Counted from the stretch's first letter, positions 42,458-51,930 are shown. The stretch: DNA of 61,286 nucleotides from Streptomyces corallincola (GCF_019104725.1 NZ_JAHRXF010000039.1:1-61286), one strand, 5' to 3'. Numbers and translations: made by a program. Notes: a model not told the origin generated them from the letters alone.

Positions 42458-43246
42458 CTACCCGAACTGCACCGACCGCTTCGCCAGCCCCATCCAGAAC
42501 CCGTCGATGACGGTGCGCTGCGCGTCCGGTTCCCCGGTGGCCCCGGCCGCGCCCATGCTGACGAAGAGCGGGGCGAAGTGTTCGGTGCGCGGGTGGGCGT
42601 AGCGGCCGGCCGGGGACGCGTGGAGGAAGTCGAGGAGGGCGTCCCAGTCGCGGTTCTCCAGCGCGCGGTGTCCCCAGTCGTCGAACTCGGCGGACCAGCC
42701 GGGCACCCCGCCACCGGTGTGCCGCAGCGCGGCGAGGTTGTGGGTGAAGAAGCCGGAGCCGACGATCAGCACCCCCTCGTCGCGCAGCGGGGCGAGGCGG
42801 CGCCCGAGGTCCATCAGGCGGACGGGGTCGAGGGTGGGCAGCGAGATCTGCAGGACGGGGATGTCGGCGTCCGGGTACATCTCGACGAGCGGGATGTACG
42901 CACCGTGGTCGAGCCCGCGCTCGGGCATGTCCTGGACCGGCATGCCGGGGGCGCGCAGCAGCTTGCGGACGGAGTCGGCGAGCGCCGGTGCGCCGGGGGC
43001 GTCGTAGCGGACCTGGTAATAGCGCTCCGGGAAGCCCCAGAAGTCGTGGTCGAGCGGGACGGTGGTCGTGGCGCCGAGGGCGAGCGGGGCCTCCTCCCAG
43101 TGGGCGGAGACCATGAGGACGGCCCTCGGGCGCGGGAGACCGGCGGACCAGGCGGCGAGCTGGCCGGGCCAGACGGGGTCGTCGGCGAGCGGCGGGGCGC
43201 CGTGGCCGAGATAGAGGACGGGCATGCGCTCCAGGGCGGCGGACAT
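42458..43246 (-). CDS. LigB-type extradiol ring-cleavage dioxygenase (4,5-DOPA dioxygenase family)
   Basis: 262 aa. Metal ligands of the class: His in YLGHG near residue 12, His in ERGLDHGAYIPL near 120, SGFFTHN near 171 (Fe/Zn site), with SAHWEE near 46. Family members open DOPA or other catechols. ATG 43246 has GGGAG 8 nt upstream. Divergent from a MarR gene; two similar TTGAA-containing sites lie in the shared gap and are probably MarR operators, so the dioxygenase is probably repressed by it. Confidence 0.88.
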   Translation of the reverse strand: MSAALERMPVLYLGHGAPPLADDPVWPGQLAAWSAGLPRPRAVLMVSAHWEEAPLALGATTTVPLDHDFWGFPERYYQVRYDAPGAPALADSVRKLLRAPGMPVQDMPERGLDHGAYIPLVEMYPDADIPVLQISLPTLDPVRLMDLGRRLAPLRDEGVLIVGSGFFTHNLAALRHTGGGVPGWSAEFDDWGHRALENRDWDALLDFLHASPAGRYAHPRTEHFAPLFVSMGAAGATGEPDAQRTVIDGFWMGLAKRSVQFG

Positions 43247-43297
43247 GACGGCGGCTCCCGTGATGGTCGGACCGGGGCCCGGACCGCGACCCCACAT

Positions 43298-43352
43298 GCT
43301 TCAACTCTCAAGCACGTCGTCCAGCCTAGACCCCAATTGTTCAATGTTCAAG
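43298..43352. promoter_or_regulatory. Paired MarR operator candidates
   Basis: Site one GCTTCAACTCTCAAGC (43298-43313) and site two TTGTTCAATGTTCAA (43338-43352). Each is an imperfect palindrome sharing TTGAA/TTCAA arms, about 40 bp apart, covering the divergent promoters of the dioxygenase and marR. Confidence 0.5.
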
Positions 43353-43376
43353 TAGATGCCTCATAGAGTGGGACAC

Positions 43377-43883
43377 ATGACTACGGCACCCGATCCCGGC
43401 CCGCACCGCTGGCTCAGCGACGAAGAACAGCGGGTGTGGCGTGCGTACCTGCATGCCACGACCCTGCTGGACGACCACCTGGACCGCCAGCTCCAGCGGG
43501 ACGCCGGGATGCCGCACATCTACTACGGACTGCTGGTGCTGCTCGCCGAGGCGCCGGGCACCCGGCTGCGGATGACCGAGCTGGCCAAGCGCTCCAAGAT
43601 CACCCGCTCCCGCCTCTCGCACGCCGTGTCCCGGCTGGAGAAGAACGGCTGGGTGCGCCGCGAGGACTGCCCCTCGGACCGGCGCGGCCAGCTCGCCGTG
43701 CTGACCGCCGAGGGCGCCGAGGTGCTGCGCGAGACCGCGCCCGGCCATGTGGACGCCGTACGCCAGGCGCTGTTCGACCGGCTGACCGCACGACAGCAGA
43801 AGGCCCTCGGCGAGATCATGACGATCGTCGCCGAGGGCCTTCAGCCCGATGAGGAGGGCGCGGACCTGCCCTGGCTCCGCTGA
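43377..43883 (+). CDS. MarR-family transcriptional regulator
   Basis: 168 aa. The winged helix-turn-helix contains RMTELAKRSKITRSRLSHAVSRLEKNGWVRRE followed by the beta-wing CPSDRRGQLAVLT. TAGAGT ends 7 nt before ATG 43377 with no ribosome-binding site: leaderless mRNA predicted. Site two of the operator pair overlaps its -35 region, so it probably represses itself and the divergent dioxygenase. Ligand likely phenolic by context. Confidence 0.88.
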   Translation: MTTAPDPGPHRWLSDEEQRVWRAYLHATTLLDDHLDRQLQRDAGMPHIYYGLLVLLAEAPGTRLRMTELAKRSKITRSRLSHAVSRLEKNGWVRREDCPSDRRGQLAVLTAEGAEVLRETAPGHVDAVRQALFDRLTARQQKALGEIMTIVAEGLQPDEEGADLPWLR

Positions 43884-43922
43884 GCCCGCGAGGCGCTCAG
43901 CGGGACGGCCGGTGCCCGGCCG

Positions 43923-45467
43923 TCAGTGGGCGATCACCGGGATGGTGGCCTCGGCCCCGGCGCCCTCGCCGCTGCCCGAGGCCACCGGGGTGGAGCCCGG
44001 ACGACCGCCGTTGACCAGCGTGAACGCGATCAGCGAGGCCAGCGCCAGGATGCCGACGGCGAACCACAGCGCCGAGGTGTAGCCGTGCACCATGCCCTGG
44101 AGCTGCACCAGCCGCTGCTGGGACTCGCCCGCGGCGGAGGCGATGTGCCCCTTGATGTACGACAGCTGCGCCGAGGCGGCGATGGTGTTCAGCAGCGCGG
44201 TGCCGATCGCGCCGCCGACCTGCTGCGAGGTGTTGACCATCGCGGACGCCACACCGGCGTCCCGCGGCTGCACACCCTGGGTGGCCAGCGACATGGCGGG
44301 CATGAACGCCGTACCCATGCCGAGACCGAGCAGCAGCATCGCGGGCAGCAGCAGGGTGGTGTACGACGAGTCCACCTTGAGCTGGGTCAGCAGCAGCATG
44401 CCGAGCGCGGCGAGCAGGAAGCCCGGACCCATCAGCAGGCGGGCCTGGACGCGGGTCATCAGACGGGCGCCGATCTGGGTGGAGCCGGTGATCATACCGG
44501 CCACCATCGGCAGGAACGCGAAGCCGGTCTTGACCGGGCTGAACCCCTGCACGACCTGGAGGTAGTAGGTCAGGAAGAGGAACAGACCGAACATGCCGAT
44601 GATGGCGAGGCCGAGGGAGAGGTAGATACCGCCCCGGCTGCGGTTGGTGATGACGCGCAGCGGCAGCAGCGGCGCCTTCACCTTCGACTCGACCAGCACG
44701 AACGAGGCGAGCAGCACGGCCGCCGCGACGAACATGGAGATGGTCACCGCGTCGCCCCAGCCGTCGGACTCGGCGCGGGTGAAGCCGTAGACCAGCGAGA
44801 CCAGGCCCAGGGTGGAGAGGATCACGCCGGGGATGTCGAGCGGGGAGCGGTTGCGTCCGACGCGCGGCTCACGGATGACCGTCCAGGCGCCGATCGCGGC
44901 CACGATGGCGAACGGGACGTTCACGAAGAAGGTCCAGCGCCAGTCCAGGTACTCGGTGAGGAACCCGCCGAGGATCAGGCCGACCGCGCCGCCGCCGCCC
45001 GCGATGGCGCCGTAGATGCCGAACGCCTTGGCGCGCTCCTTGGCGTCGGTGAACATCACGGCCAGCAGGGAGAGCGCGGCCGGGGCGAGCAGCGCGCCGA
45101 ACACGCCCTGGAGGGCGCGGGCGCCGAACATCATCGTGCCGCTGGTGGCGCTGCCGCCGAGCGCGGAGGCCAGGGCGAAGCCGCCGAGGCCGAGCAGGAA
45201 CGCGCGCTTGCGGCCCCACAGGTCCGCGATCCGGCCGCCGAACAGCAGCAGACCGCCGAAGGCGAGGGCGTACGCGGTGACCACCCACTGGCGGTCACCG
45301 TCGGATATGCCCAGGTCGTGCTGGGCGGAGGGCAGCGCGATGTTCACGATGGTCGCGTCGAGGACGACCATCAGCTGGGCGAGCGCGATGAAGACGAGCG
45401 CCTTCCAGCGGTTGGTGTCGCCGCTCGGTGCGGCGGCTCCGGTAGCCCTGAGGGCCGAGTCGGACAT
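43923..45467 (-). CDS. MFS drug efflux transporter, DHA2 (EmrB/QacA) type
   Basis: 514 aa, fourteen predicted membrane helices. DHA2 motifs: LDATIVNIALPSAQHDL in helix 1, GGRIADLWGRKRAF (motif A) between helices 2 and 3, and GPILGG-like GLILGGFLTEYLDWRWTFFVNVP (motif C and D) in helix 5. Typical export: antiseptics, antibiotics. No ribosome-binding site problem; start 45467. A TetR regulator is on the same strand, 226 bp upstream, and is the likely repressor. Confidence 0.92.
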   Translation of the reverse strand: MSDSALRATGAAAPSGDTNRWKALVFIALAQLMVVLDATIVNIALPSAQHDLGISDGDRQWVVTAYALAFGGLLLFGGRIADLWGRKRAFLLGLGGFALASALGGSATSGTMMFGARALQGVFGALLAPAALSLLAVMFTDAKERAKAFGIYGAIAGGGGAVGLILGGFLTEYLDWRWTFFVNVPFAIVAAIGAWTVIREPRVGRNRSPLDIPGVILSTLGLVSLVYGFTRAESDGWGDAVTISMFVAAAVLLASFVLVESKVKAPLLPLRVITNRSRGGIYLSLGLAIIGMFGLFLFLTYYLQVVQGFSPVKTGFAFLPMVAGMITGSTQIGARLMTRVQARLLMGPGFLLAALGMLLLTQLKVDSSYTTLLLPAMLLLGLGMGTAFMPAMSLATQGVQPRDAGVASAMVNTSQQVGGAIGTALLNTIAASAQLSYIKGHIASAAGESQQRLVQLQGMVHGYTSALWFAVGILALASLIAFTLVNGGRPGSTPVASGSGEGAGAEATIPVIAH

Positions 45468-45693
45468 GGGGTACCCACTTCGGGACTTCGTGACGGAAAA
45501 AGGGGCGATAAAGGCGATAAAGCGAGGTACGGAGGGCAGGGTGGACGACGGGCGTCGAACAGTGAGGGTCGGGGCCGCCGTTGGCCTGCGGGACGAGCGG
45601 TCGGTACGGGTGGTGCTGACGCGGGTGTCGATACGGGTACGGGTGCCGGTGCTCGGGGTCGCGGCGTTCGGGGTCGCGGCGCTCGCGCGGGCG

Positions 45694-46335
45694 TCAGGAC
45701 GCGCGCAGCTCCTCGATGGTGACGGCGGTTCCGGGCAGGGTGGAGCGGGCCGGGGCCCGCAAGCCGTCCAGGAACAGCTGAAGATGACGGTGGACGAAAC
45801 GGTCGCCGCGCGGGCAGTCCGTACCGGCCGGGGGACGGCTCAGCTGGGCGACGACGATCAGCAGATCACCGACCCCCACGTCGGACCGGAGCAGACCGGA
45901 CCTCCTGGCCCGCTCCATGATGTCGCCGACCAGCGCCTCGACCCGGTGCCGCGCGGCTTCCAGCTCCCGGTGGTGCGCGGCGAACGCGCCCGCGACCATC
46001 GGACACAGCGCGCTGATCCGCTCGTCGGCCGCCGCGTGCACGAAGCTCTCCAGCGCGGCGAACGCGTCACCGCCCGCGGCGAGCGCCCGCTCGGCCGCCC
46101 CCGCCGTACGGTCCATGACCGACCGGACGACCTCCAGGACGAGGGCGTCCCGGTCGGGGAAGTTCCGGTACACCGTGGCGTTGCCGACCCCCGCGCGGCG
46201 GGCGATCTCGTCGAGCGGCACATCGGGGCCGAGTTCGACGAACATCTCCCGCGCGGCGGTGACGATCCGCTCCCGGTTGCGCAGGGCGTCGGCACGGGGC
46301 CGGGACACCTTGCGCGGGGCGGTGGCGGTGGGCAC
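45694..46335 (-). CDS. TetR-family regulator of the efflux gene
   Basis: 213 aa. Helix-turn-helix: RERIVTAAREMFVELGPDVPLDEIARRAGVGNATVYRNFPDRDALV. The ligand domain resembles SbtR-type TetR_C. GTG 46335 has GGAGAT upstream. It precedes the DHA2 efflux gene on the same strand; the gap (45468-45693) includes GGCGATAAAG twice near 45504-45525 and may carry the operator. Confidence 0.88.
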   Translation of the reverse strand: MPTATAPRKVSRPRADALRNRERIVTAAREMFVELGPDVPLDEIARRAGVGNATVYRNFPDRDALVLEVVRSVMDRTAGAAERALAAGGDAFAALESFVHAAADERISALCPMVAGAFAAHHRELEAARHRVEALVGDIMERARRSGLLRSDVGVGDLLIVVAQLSRPPAGTDCPRGDRFVHRHLQLFLDGLRAPARSTLPGTAVTIEELRAS

Positions 46336-46792
46336 GGCGATCTCCAGTCAAGTGGGCTGAACGGACGGGGCGTTGAGGTCTGCCGCCCGGCCATGCGGGG
46401 AGCGATTCCCCGGTTCCGCCGGACACAGGGTTAAACGGGGAGGGGCTCCCCGGTTATTTCCGGGGCGGGCCGGAAGTTTCTGTGACCTGGGGCACAGGGG
46501 GTGGGGGCCGGGGAGACAAGGGTGGTGGGGCACAGGGGGTGGGGGCCGGGGACACAGGGGTGGGGCCGGACCCCGGGTGCGCGGGCGAGGACCACGGGAG
46601 ACCGCCGCCGCCCTCCCCCCGCACCCACGCACACTCCCCTCCCCCACACCCGTACGCCCCCGCTCCCACCCTTACGCCGCACCGCTTCCCACGATCGGTC
46701 TCCTCCAGCGCGCGGGGTGGGGGTGGGCCCACACAGGGTGAGCGCAAGGGCGCAGCCGTGACCGGGGCTGCCGCGGAGCGGAAGGTCCACGC
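46336..46792. other. Gene-free gap with hairpins, a direct repeat and G-runs
   Basis: A perfect hairpin CGGGGAG-GGG-CTCCCCG sits at 46436-46452. GGGGCACAGGGGGTGGGGGC followed by CGGGGA occurs at about 46489 and about 46527, with many runs of three or more G, which could fold as G-quadruplexes. Short frames here show no normal coding bias. Confidence 0.6.
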
Positions 46793-48076
46793 ATGCAGCC
46801 GGAGTCGCCCCGCCGCCCGATACGCCCGCGCCGGGTGGCCGCACTCGCCGCGGTGACCGTCCTGACCCTCGGGGTCAGCACCTCGGCCGGCACCGGTCAC
46901 CTCATGGCGCCCTCCACGACCGCGGGCCCTGCGGGTCTGGCCCGCTCGACCGCGCTCGCTCCGTGCATGCTCCGCGGCGGTCACGACGTACAGATGACGG
47001 AGGGGGTGCCGACCCCGGTCGGCTACTCACGCTCGACGGGCACCGTGCACGCGCTGACCCTCATGATCGACTTCTCGGACGCGCCCGGCCGGGGCAGCGC
47101 GATGGACCGCTTCCACGAGTTCTTCCCGCAGACCCAGGACTGGTTCCGCAAGGCGTCGTACGGCCGCCTCGACTACCGCCCGGAGACCCCGGTCAGGGGC
47201 TGGCTGCGGATGCCGAAGTCCTTCAAGGAGTACGGCATAGAACGCGGCGCCCCCTTCGACCCGGGCTACCGGCAGCTGGTCCAGGACATCGTGGCCGCCG
47301 CCGATCCCGAGGTGGACTTCCGGTCGTACGACCTGCTGAACGTACTGGTGACACCGAACGCGGGCCCGTCGGCGCTGGACACAGTGCTGTCGGTGACGTT
47401 CGCCGGGAACCCGGACGCGCCGGTCGCGGACGGGGTGCCGATCGCCAACGCGTCGTTCGTCTACTCCCGGCAGGACGACGGTTCGGGGTCGTACGCGAAG
47501 ACCGGTTACCGGGTGCTGCCGCACGAGAACGGGCACACCTTCGGCCTGCCCGACCTCTACACCCAGGAGGGCGGGGGCGCGGTCGGGCACTGGGACATCA
47601 TGAGCGAGGACTGGGGCGTCAACAACGATCTGCTGGGCTGGCACAAGTGGAAGCTGGGCTGGCTGGAAGGTTCCCAGGTCAGCTGCGCCTCGTCACCGGG
47701 CACGGCGGAGTACCGGCTGACCCCGCTCCACCGCACCGGCGGCGCCAAGCTGATCCTCGTACCGGTGGACTCCCGCACCTCCTACGCCCTGGAGCTGCGC
47801 GCCCCCGGCGGCAACGACGAGGCCGTCTGCCGCCCCGGCATCCTCATCTACCGCGTGGACGCCGCCGTGGACACCGGCCACGGCCCGGTCAAGGTCTACG
47901 ACTCCCACCGCGGCAGCGGCGGCTGCACCCGCAGCCCGAACGTCGAGACCGAGCTGTCGGACGCGCCGTTCACGACGGGCGAGACGTTCAAGGACCCCCG
48001 GCACGGGGTGACGGTGCGGGTGCTGGGTGAGGTGGGGGGCGGGGATTATCGGGTGCGGGTGACGCGGGGGTCGTGA
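46793..48076 (+). CDS. Secreted M6-family metalloprotease
   Basis: 427 aa. N-terminal Arg-rich stretch and signal peptide (ALAAVTVLTLGVSTSAGT, ending about residue 35). Zinc motif HENGH (His244) in LPHENGHTFGLPDLY fits the HExxH of the M6 peptidases, with MSEDW as the Met-turn. Secreted and calcium/zinc dependent by family; may degrade proteins outside the hypha. ATG 46793. Followed after 123 bp by an lspA gene on the same strand. Confidence 0.87.
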   Translation: MQPESPRRPIRPRRVAALAAVTVLTLGVSTSAGTGHLMAPSTTAGPAGLARSTALAPCMLRGGHDVQMTEGVPTPVGYSRSTGTVHALTLMIDFSDAPGRGSAMDRFHEFFPQTQDWFRKASYGRLDYRPETPVRGWLRMPKSFKEYGIERGAPFDPGYRQLVQDIVAAADPEVDFRSYDLLNVLVTPNAGPSALDTVLSVTFAGNPDAPVADGVPIANASFVYSRQDDGSGSYAKTGYRVLPHENGHTFGLPDLYTQEGGGAVGHWDIMSEDWGVNNDLLGWHKWKLGWLEGSQVSCASSPGTAEYRLTPLHRTGGAKLILVPVDSRTSYALELRAPGGNDEAVCRPGILIYRVDAAVDTGHGPVKVYDSHRGSGGCTRSPNVETELSDAPFTTGETFKDPRHGVTVRVLGEVGGGDYRVRVTRGS

Positions 48077-48199
48077 GGGGTGAGGTTGGAGAGGGGGCGG
48101 GGCTGGACGGGGGCGGGTCGGACGGGGGGCGGGGCTGGCGGCACCGGTCATATGATCCGTTCCCGGAGTGCGAAGTAGGTCAGAAACAGGGGGCGGGAC

Positions 48200-48778
48200 G
48201 TGAGCGGGACGGAGACGACGGCGGGAACGGAGACCCGGGCGGGGATGGAGGGGGTGGCGGGGCCGGAGACGGTGGCCGCCGGGAAAGGCCGCCGCACGGT
48301 TCCGCTGCTGCTGGCGGTGGCGGCGCTGGCGTACGCGATCGACCTGGGCAGCAAGGTGCTGGTGGTGGAGCGGCTGGAACACCGCCCGCCAGTACGGCTG
48401 ATCGGCACGTGGCTGGAGCTGGACGTGATCCGCAATCCGGGCGCGGCCTTCAGCATGGGCGCGGCGACGACGGTGGTGTTCACGGTGATCGCGGTGGCGG
48501 TGGTCGCGGTGATCGCCCGCCTGGCCCGCAAGCTCTACAGCACCCCGTGGGCCATCGCCCTGGGCCTCCTCCTCGGCGGCGCCCTCGGCAACCTCACCGA
48601 CCGCCTCTTCCGCACCCCCGGCGCCGCGCGCGGCGCGGTGGTGGACTTCATCGCGGTCCGGAACTTCAGCGTCATGAACCTCGCGGACTGGGCGATCACC
48701 TTCGGCGGCGTCCTGATCGTGGCCCTCACCTTCACAGGCCGCGAACTGAACAGCACCCGCCCCCCGAAAACCCCCTGA
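48200..48778 (+). CDS. lspA: Signal peptidase II (lipoprotein signal peptidase), probable extra copy
   Basis: 192 aa. About four membrane helices; conserved NPGAAFS at 79-85 and catalytic aspartates D134 (GNLTDR) and D163 (NLADW). It cleaves prolipoproteins before the lipobox Cys. N-terminus is a 30-residue Thr/Gly/Glu-rich cytoplasmic tail with the TETTAGTETRAG repeat, unusual for the family. From memory, the housekeeping Streptomyces lspA lies beside the divIVA/ileS region, not here, so this is probably a second lsp. GTG 48200. Confidence 0.85.
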   Translation: MSGTETTAGTETRAGMEGVAGPETVAAGKGRRTVPLLLAVAALAYAIDLGSKVLVVERLEHRPPVRLIGTWLELDVIRNPGAAFSMGAATTVVFTVIAVAVVAVIARLARKLYSTPWAIALGLLLGGALGNLTDRLFRTPGAARGAVVDFIAVRNFSVMNLADWAITFGGVLIVALTFTGRELNSTRPPKTP

Positions 48779-48853
48779 CCATCACCCCCGCCCACCCCCC
48801 ACCCCACCCGCTACACTGACGACGGCAGCGCGGTCCTCCAGACCCGCCGCCCC

Positions 48854-48929
48854 GCCTTCGTAGCTCAGGGGATAGAGCACCGCTCTCCTAAAGCGGGTGT
48901 CGCAGGTTCGAATCCTGCCGGGGGCACCA
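48854..48929 (+). tRNA. tRNA-Arg (anticodon CCT)
   Basis: Cloverleaf: acceptor GCCTTCG with CGGGGGC, D-arm GCTC/GAGC, anticodon stem CCGCT/AGCGG with loop CTCCTAA (anticodon CCT, reads AGG), T-arm GCAGG-TTCGAAT-CCTGC. Discriminator A and an encoded CCA. A TACACT -10 lies about 36 nt upstream. Confidence 0.95.
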
Positions 48930-48934
48930 GAGGA

Positions 48935-48970
48935 ACGGTCCGGGCCGATGTCGGTTCGGGCCGTTTTGTT
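48935..48970 (+). terminator. Terminator after tRNA-Arg
   Basis: Interrupted stem starting ACGG and ending CCGT with GGCC/CCG and CCGA/TCGG pairings, followed by TTTGTT. Not a perfect stem, but position and T run fit. Confidence 0.5.
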
Positions 48971-49059
48971 GTGGGGCGGAGGGAGTGGATCGCGCCAAGA
49001 CGCGCTTCGGCAGGCCGTGTTGGCTGATATTCCGAAGAGAGAGGCGGTTGGTGCGTCGG

Positions 49060-49092
49060 GTTCACCGGGGGTCTGCTCGGTGTTCACCGAAG
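49060..49092 (+). promoter_or_regulatory. PHO-box-like direct repeats
   Basis: Three adjacent 11-bp units: GTTCACCGGGG (49060-49070), a degenerate GTCTGCTCGGT, and GTTCACCGAAG (49082-49092). Units one and three share GTTCACCG exactly 22 bp apart, the spacing and core of Streptomyces PhoP direct-repeat units. It lies just upstream of a phytase-type gene. Confidence 0.55.
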
Positions 49093-49110
49093 GGCGACAG
49101 GTTCTGCGAT

Positions 49111-50781
49111 GTGACTTCAAGACCCTTCTCCCGCAAGCGCACCCGCGTCGCCCTGGCGATCGGGGCGACCGTCGCCGTGGTGGGTGCCGGTACGGTCGTG
49201 GCGCAGGCCGGTGGCTGGAATTCGGCACCGGATCATGACTTCGAGGCGGTGGCCGACTCGTACGCGGGGCACGGCACCGTGACCGGCAACGTGCTGCGCA
49301 ACGACGCCGGTGCGTCGGCCGTGGTGCGGAGCACCGGGGCCGCGCACGGCAAGGTGACCGTGGACGCGGACGGTGCGTTCTCCTACACCCCGAAGCCCGG
49401 TTTCCGGGGCACGGACACCTTCACGTACACCGCGACCGACGCGGTGAAGCTGTTCAAGGACGCCCGGTCGAACGGGACGGCCATCCCGCCGCTCGCCCGG
49501 GTGGCCGGGCCGAACGGCGCCACGACCAGGATCTCCGGCGAGGGATACGGCTCCTCGCTCGCCCCCGTGCCGGGCAAGCCGGGCTTCTTCTACGGCCTGA
49601 CCGACCGGGGCCCGAACGCCGACGCCCCCGACGGCAACAAGTCCGAGATGGTGCTGGACTTCACCCCGCAGATCGGGGAGTTCCAGCTCCGCGGCGGCAA
49701 GGCCGAGCTGGTGCGGAAGGTGCTGCTCAAGGGCCCCAAGAGCCTGGGCGGTGTCAAGTACAGCGGGCGTCCGCCGCACGACACCACCGAGGTCATCGAC
49801 GACGTCGATGCCACCAACGCCAAGGGTTCGCCCGTGCCGGTCGAGCGTGACCCGTACGGGTACGACTCCGAGGGGCTCGTGGCGCTGCCCGACGGCACCT
49901 TCTGGGTGTCGGACGAGTACGGGCCGTACATCACGCACTTCGACGCCCACGGCTACGAGTTGGGGCGGCTGACGCCGTACCGGGACAGCCCCGACAACGC
50001 CCATCACAAGATCGTCGGGTACCTCCCGGCCGAGTTGGCGAACCGGGTGAAGAACAAGGGCATGGAGGGGCTGACCGTCACGCCCGACGGTTCGACCCTC
50101 GTCGGCGTGATGCAGGCCGGGCTCCAGCAGCCCGACCTCGGCTCGGTCAAGGGCTCGAACGTGGCCGCGGCCCGCATCGTGACGGTGAACCTGCGCACCT
50201 TCAAGAGCAAGCAGTACCTCTACCTGCTCGACAACCCGGCCACCACCGGCGCCGCGAACAGCGAGATCACCGCGCTGTCCGCCACCAAGTTCCTGGTGGA
50301 CGAACGGGACGGCGGTTACGAGCCGTTCGCGCAGAAGAACCTGTACGAGGTGGACATCAACGGTGCCACCGACGTCAGCGACCTGAAGATCGACGGCAAG
50401 ACCCCGGAGGGCTTCCTCGGCGCCGCGAACACCAACGCCGCGCTGACCGCGCTCACCGGCGCGGGGGTGCACGTCGCGCAGAAGCAGCCGTATCTCAACG
50501 TCGGCACCCTGGTCAGCCAACTCGACCCGACCGGCGCCTTCTTCGGGCACGACAAGGTCGAGGGCGTCGCCACCACCGACGCCGGGAAGACCCTGTACCT
50601 GTCGAACGACGACGACTTCGGCATCGACAACATCGCCGTGGACCCGGACGGCAAGTGGACGGTGCACCAGAAGGTGCTGCCGTCCACCGGCAAGGGGGAC
50701 AACGGCGAGATCCTCCGCGTGGACACCACCAAGCTCCCCGCGGTCATGAAGACCGTCACGGTGACGATCAGCGTCCGCTGA
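49111..50781 (+). CDS. Secreted phytase-like esterase (cadherin-like plus esterase-phytase domain)
   Basis: 556 aa. N-terminal basic stretch and signal peptide (RVALAIGATVAVVGAGTVVAQAGG, cleavage about residue 33). A cadherin/VCBS-like repeat follows (VADSYAGHGTVTGNVLRND, then GKVTVDADGAFSYTPKPGFRGTDTFTY). Residues about 150-530 form an esterase-like phytase domain with EVSDEYGP- and SEGL-type segments (DSEGLVALPDGTFWVSDEYGPYI). Expected to release phosphate from phytate or phosphoesters outside the cell. GTG 49111. A PHO-box-like array upstream fits phosphate control. The tRNA gene before it has a separate unit. Confidence 0.8.
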   Translation: MTSRPFSRKRTRVALAIGATVAVVGAGTVVAQAGGWNSAPDHDFEAVADSYAGHGTVTGNVLRNDAGASAVVRSTGAAHGKVTVDADGAFSYTPKPGFRGTDTFTYTATDAVKLFKDARSNGTAIPPLARVAGPNGATTRISGEGYGSSLAPVPGKPGFFYGLTDRGPNADAPDGNKSEMVLDFTPQIGEFQLRGGKAELVRKVLLKGPKSLGGVKYSGRPPHDTTEVIDDVDATNAKGSPVPVERDPYGYDSEGLVALPDGTFWVSDEYGPYITHFDAHGYELGRLTPYRDSPDNAHHKIVGYLPAELANRVKNKGMEGLTVTPDGSTLVGVMQAGLQQPDLGSVKGSNVAAARIVTVNLRTFKSKQYLYLLDNPATTGAANSEITALSATKFLVDERDGGYEPFAQKNLYEVDINGATDVSDLKIDGKTPEGFLGAANTNAALTALTGAGVHVAQKQPYLNVGTLVSQLDPTGAFFGHDKVEGVATTDAGKTLYLSNDDDFGIDNIAVDPDGKWTVHQKVLPSTGKGDNGEILRVDTTKLPAVMKTVTVTISVR

Positions 50782-50789
50782 TCCCCCGA

Positions 50790-51930
50790 TCACGCGCTCC
50801 GGAAGGCCCGTTCACTTCGGTGGGCGGGCCTTCCGCATGCCCAGAGCGCCCCGGTGACGGCCAGTGACGCTCCCGCCATCACCGTCATCCCCCAGGCAGG
50901 ACTGCTGAGTTGGGCCAGCGTGCCCGCCAGCACCGCCGACACCCCCTGCGTGCCCAGCATGCCCGCCGAGTGCAGACCGAGCGCGTGTCCCGTCAGCTCC
51001 TTCGGGGTCAGGGCCATCAGGTGCTCCTGCTGTACGAGGCTCGCCCCGAACCCGACCGACGCCAGGGTCACGCACAACAGGGCAAGGTAGAGCGGGGGTT
51101 GGGCCACGAACAGTACGTACGGCGCTGCCAGCAGCGTCAGCAGCGGGGTGGCCAGGCGGGTGCGGGACGCCGGGCTCAGCAGGCGGCCCACCAGCACGTC
51201 GCCCAGGAACATGCCGAGCGCCGCGCAGGCGAAGAGGGCACCCGCCGATTCGGGGGCGTACGACACATAGAGCGATTCGCAGCCCACCACCAGGCCGTTG
51301 GGCAGCCACAGGCCCAGCAGCAGGAGTCGTCTCGAACGGTCCTTCCAGAGAAGGGAGTTGCCGCGCCAGGTCGCCGCCGGGGAGGGGCGGCCGGTCGCCC
51401 TGGGCGGACGGGCGGTGAGGCCGAGGCGCTGGGTCAGGGCGGAGGCCAGGCAGAGCGCCGCCGCCAGGAGGAGGCAGGTGCCGGGGGCGAGCCACGTCAG
51501 CAGGGCGCCCGCCGTCGCGTACCCCGCGATCTGGGTCAGGCCGCTCGTCATGTTGAACAGCGAACGCCCTTGCAAATAAGACCCGTTGGGGACGATCTCG
51601 TGCAGCAGTCCCCAGCGGACCCCGCCCGCGAGGGAGGAGATCAGGCCCTGGAGGAGAACGAGGCCCAGCAGGGCCGGGACGGGGAGGCCGGGGACGGCCA
51701 GCAGTGCGGTGGTGAGGGCGGCGGTGTACGAGACGGTGGTGAGCGCCGCGCGCGGCGGGAGCCGGTCGGAGCCGGAGAGGAGCACGGTCGCGCCCAGGAG
51801 TTGGGTGAGCGCGGGGGCGAACATGCTGAGCGCCGTCAGGAGAGGGGAGCCGGTCGCACGGTGCACCAGGGTGCCGAGGGCCAGCGCGGCGAGGGGTACG
51901 AGCGGTACGCGATCGTCTATCCGTGCGCCG
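50790..51930 (-). pseudogene. MFS transporter truncated at its 5' end
   Basis: The minus frame encodes an MFS protein from the first membrane helix on: IDDRVPLVPLA, then GTLVHRATGSPLLTALSMFAP, a motif A-type SDRLPPRA and further helices ending at the stop 50790. Upstream of IDDR the frame has no ATG or GTG in a plausible position and turns into unrelated, skewed sequence, while the opposite strand there is the broken ArsR gene. I read this as deletion of the first 15-40 residues and the promoter. The reading frame itself is intact, so loss may be recent. Alternatively a non-standard start is used. Confidence 0.5.

Noticed and set aside
46600..46790. Small genes in the gap before the M6 protease
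   Set aside because: Frames there are C- or G-tract translations with Pro/His/Thr bias and no ribosome-binding sites.
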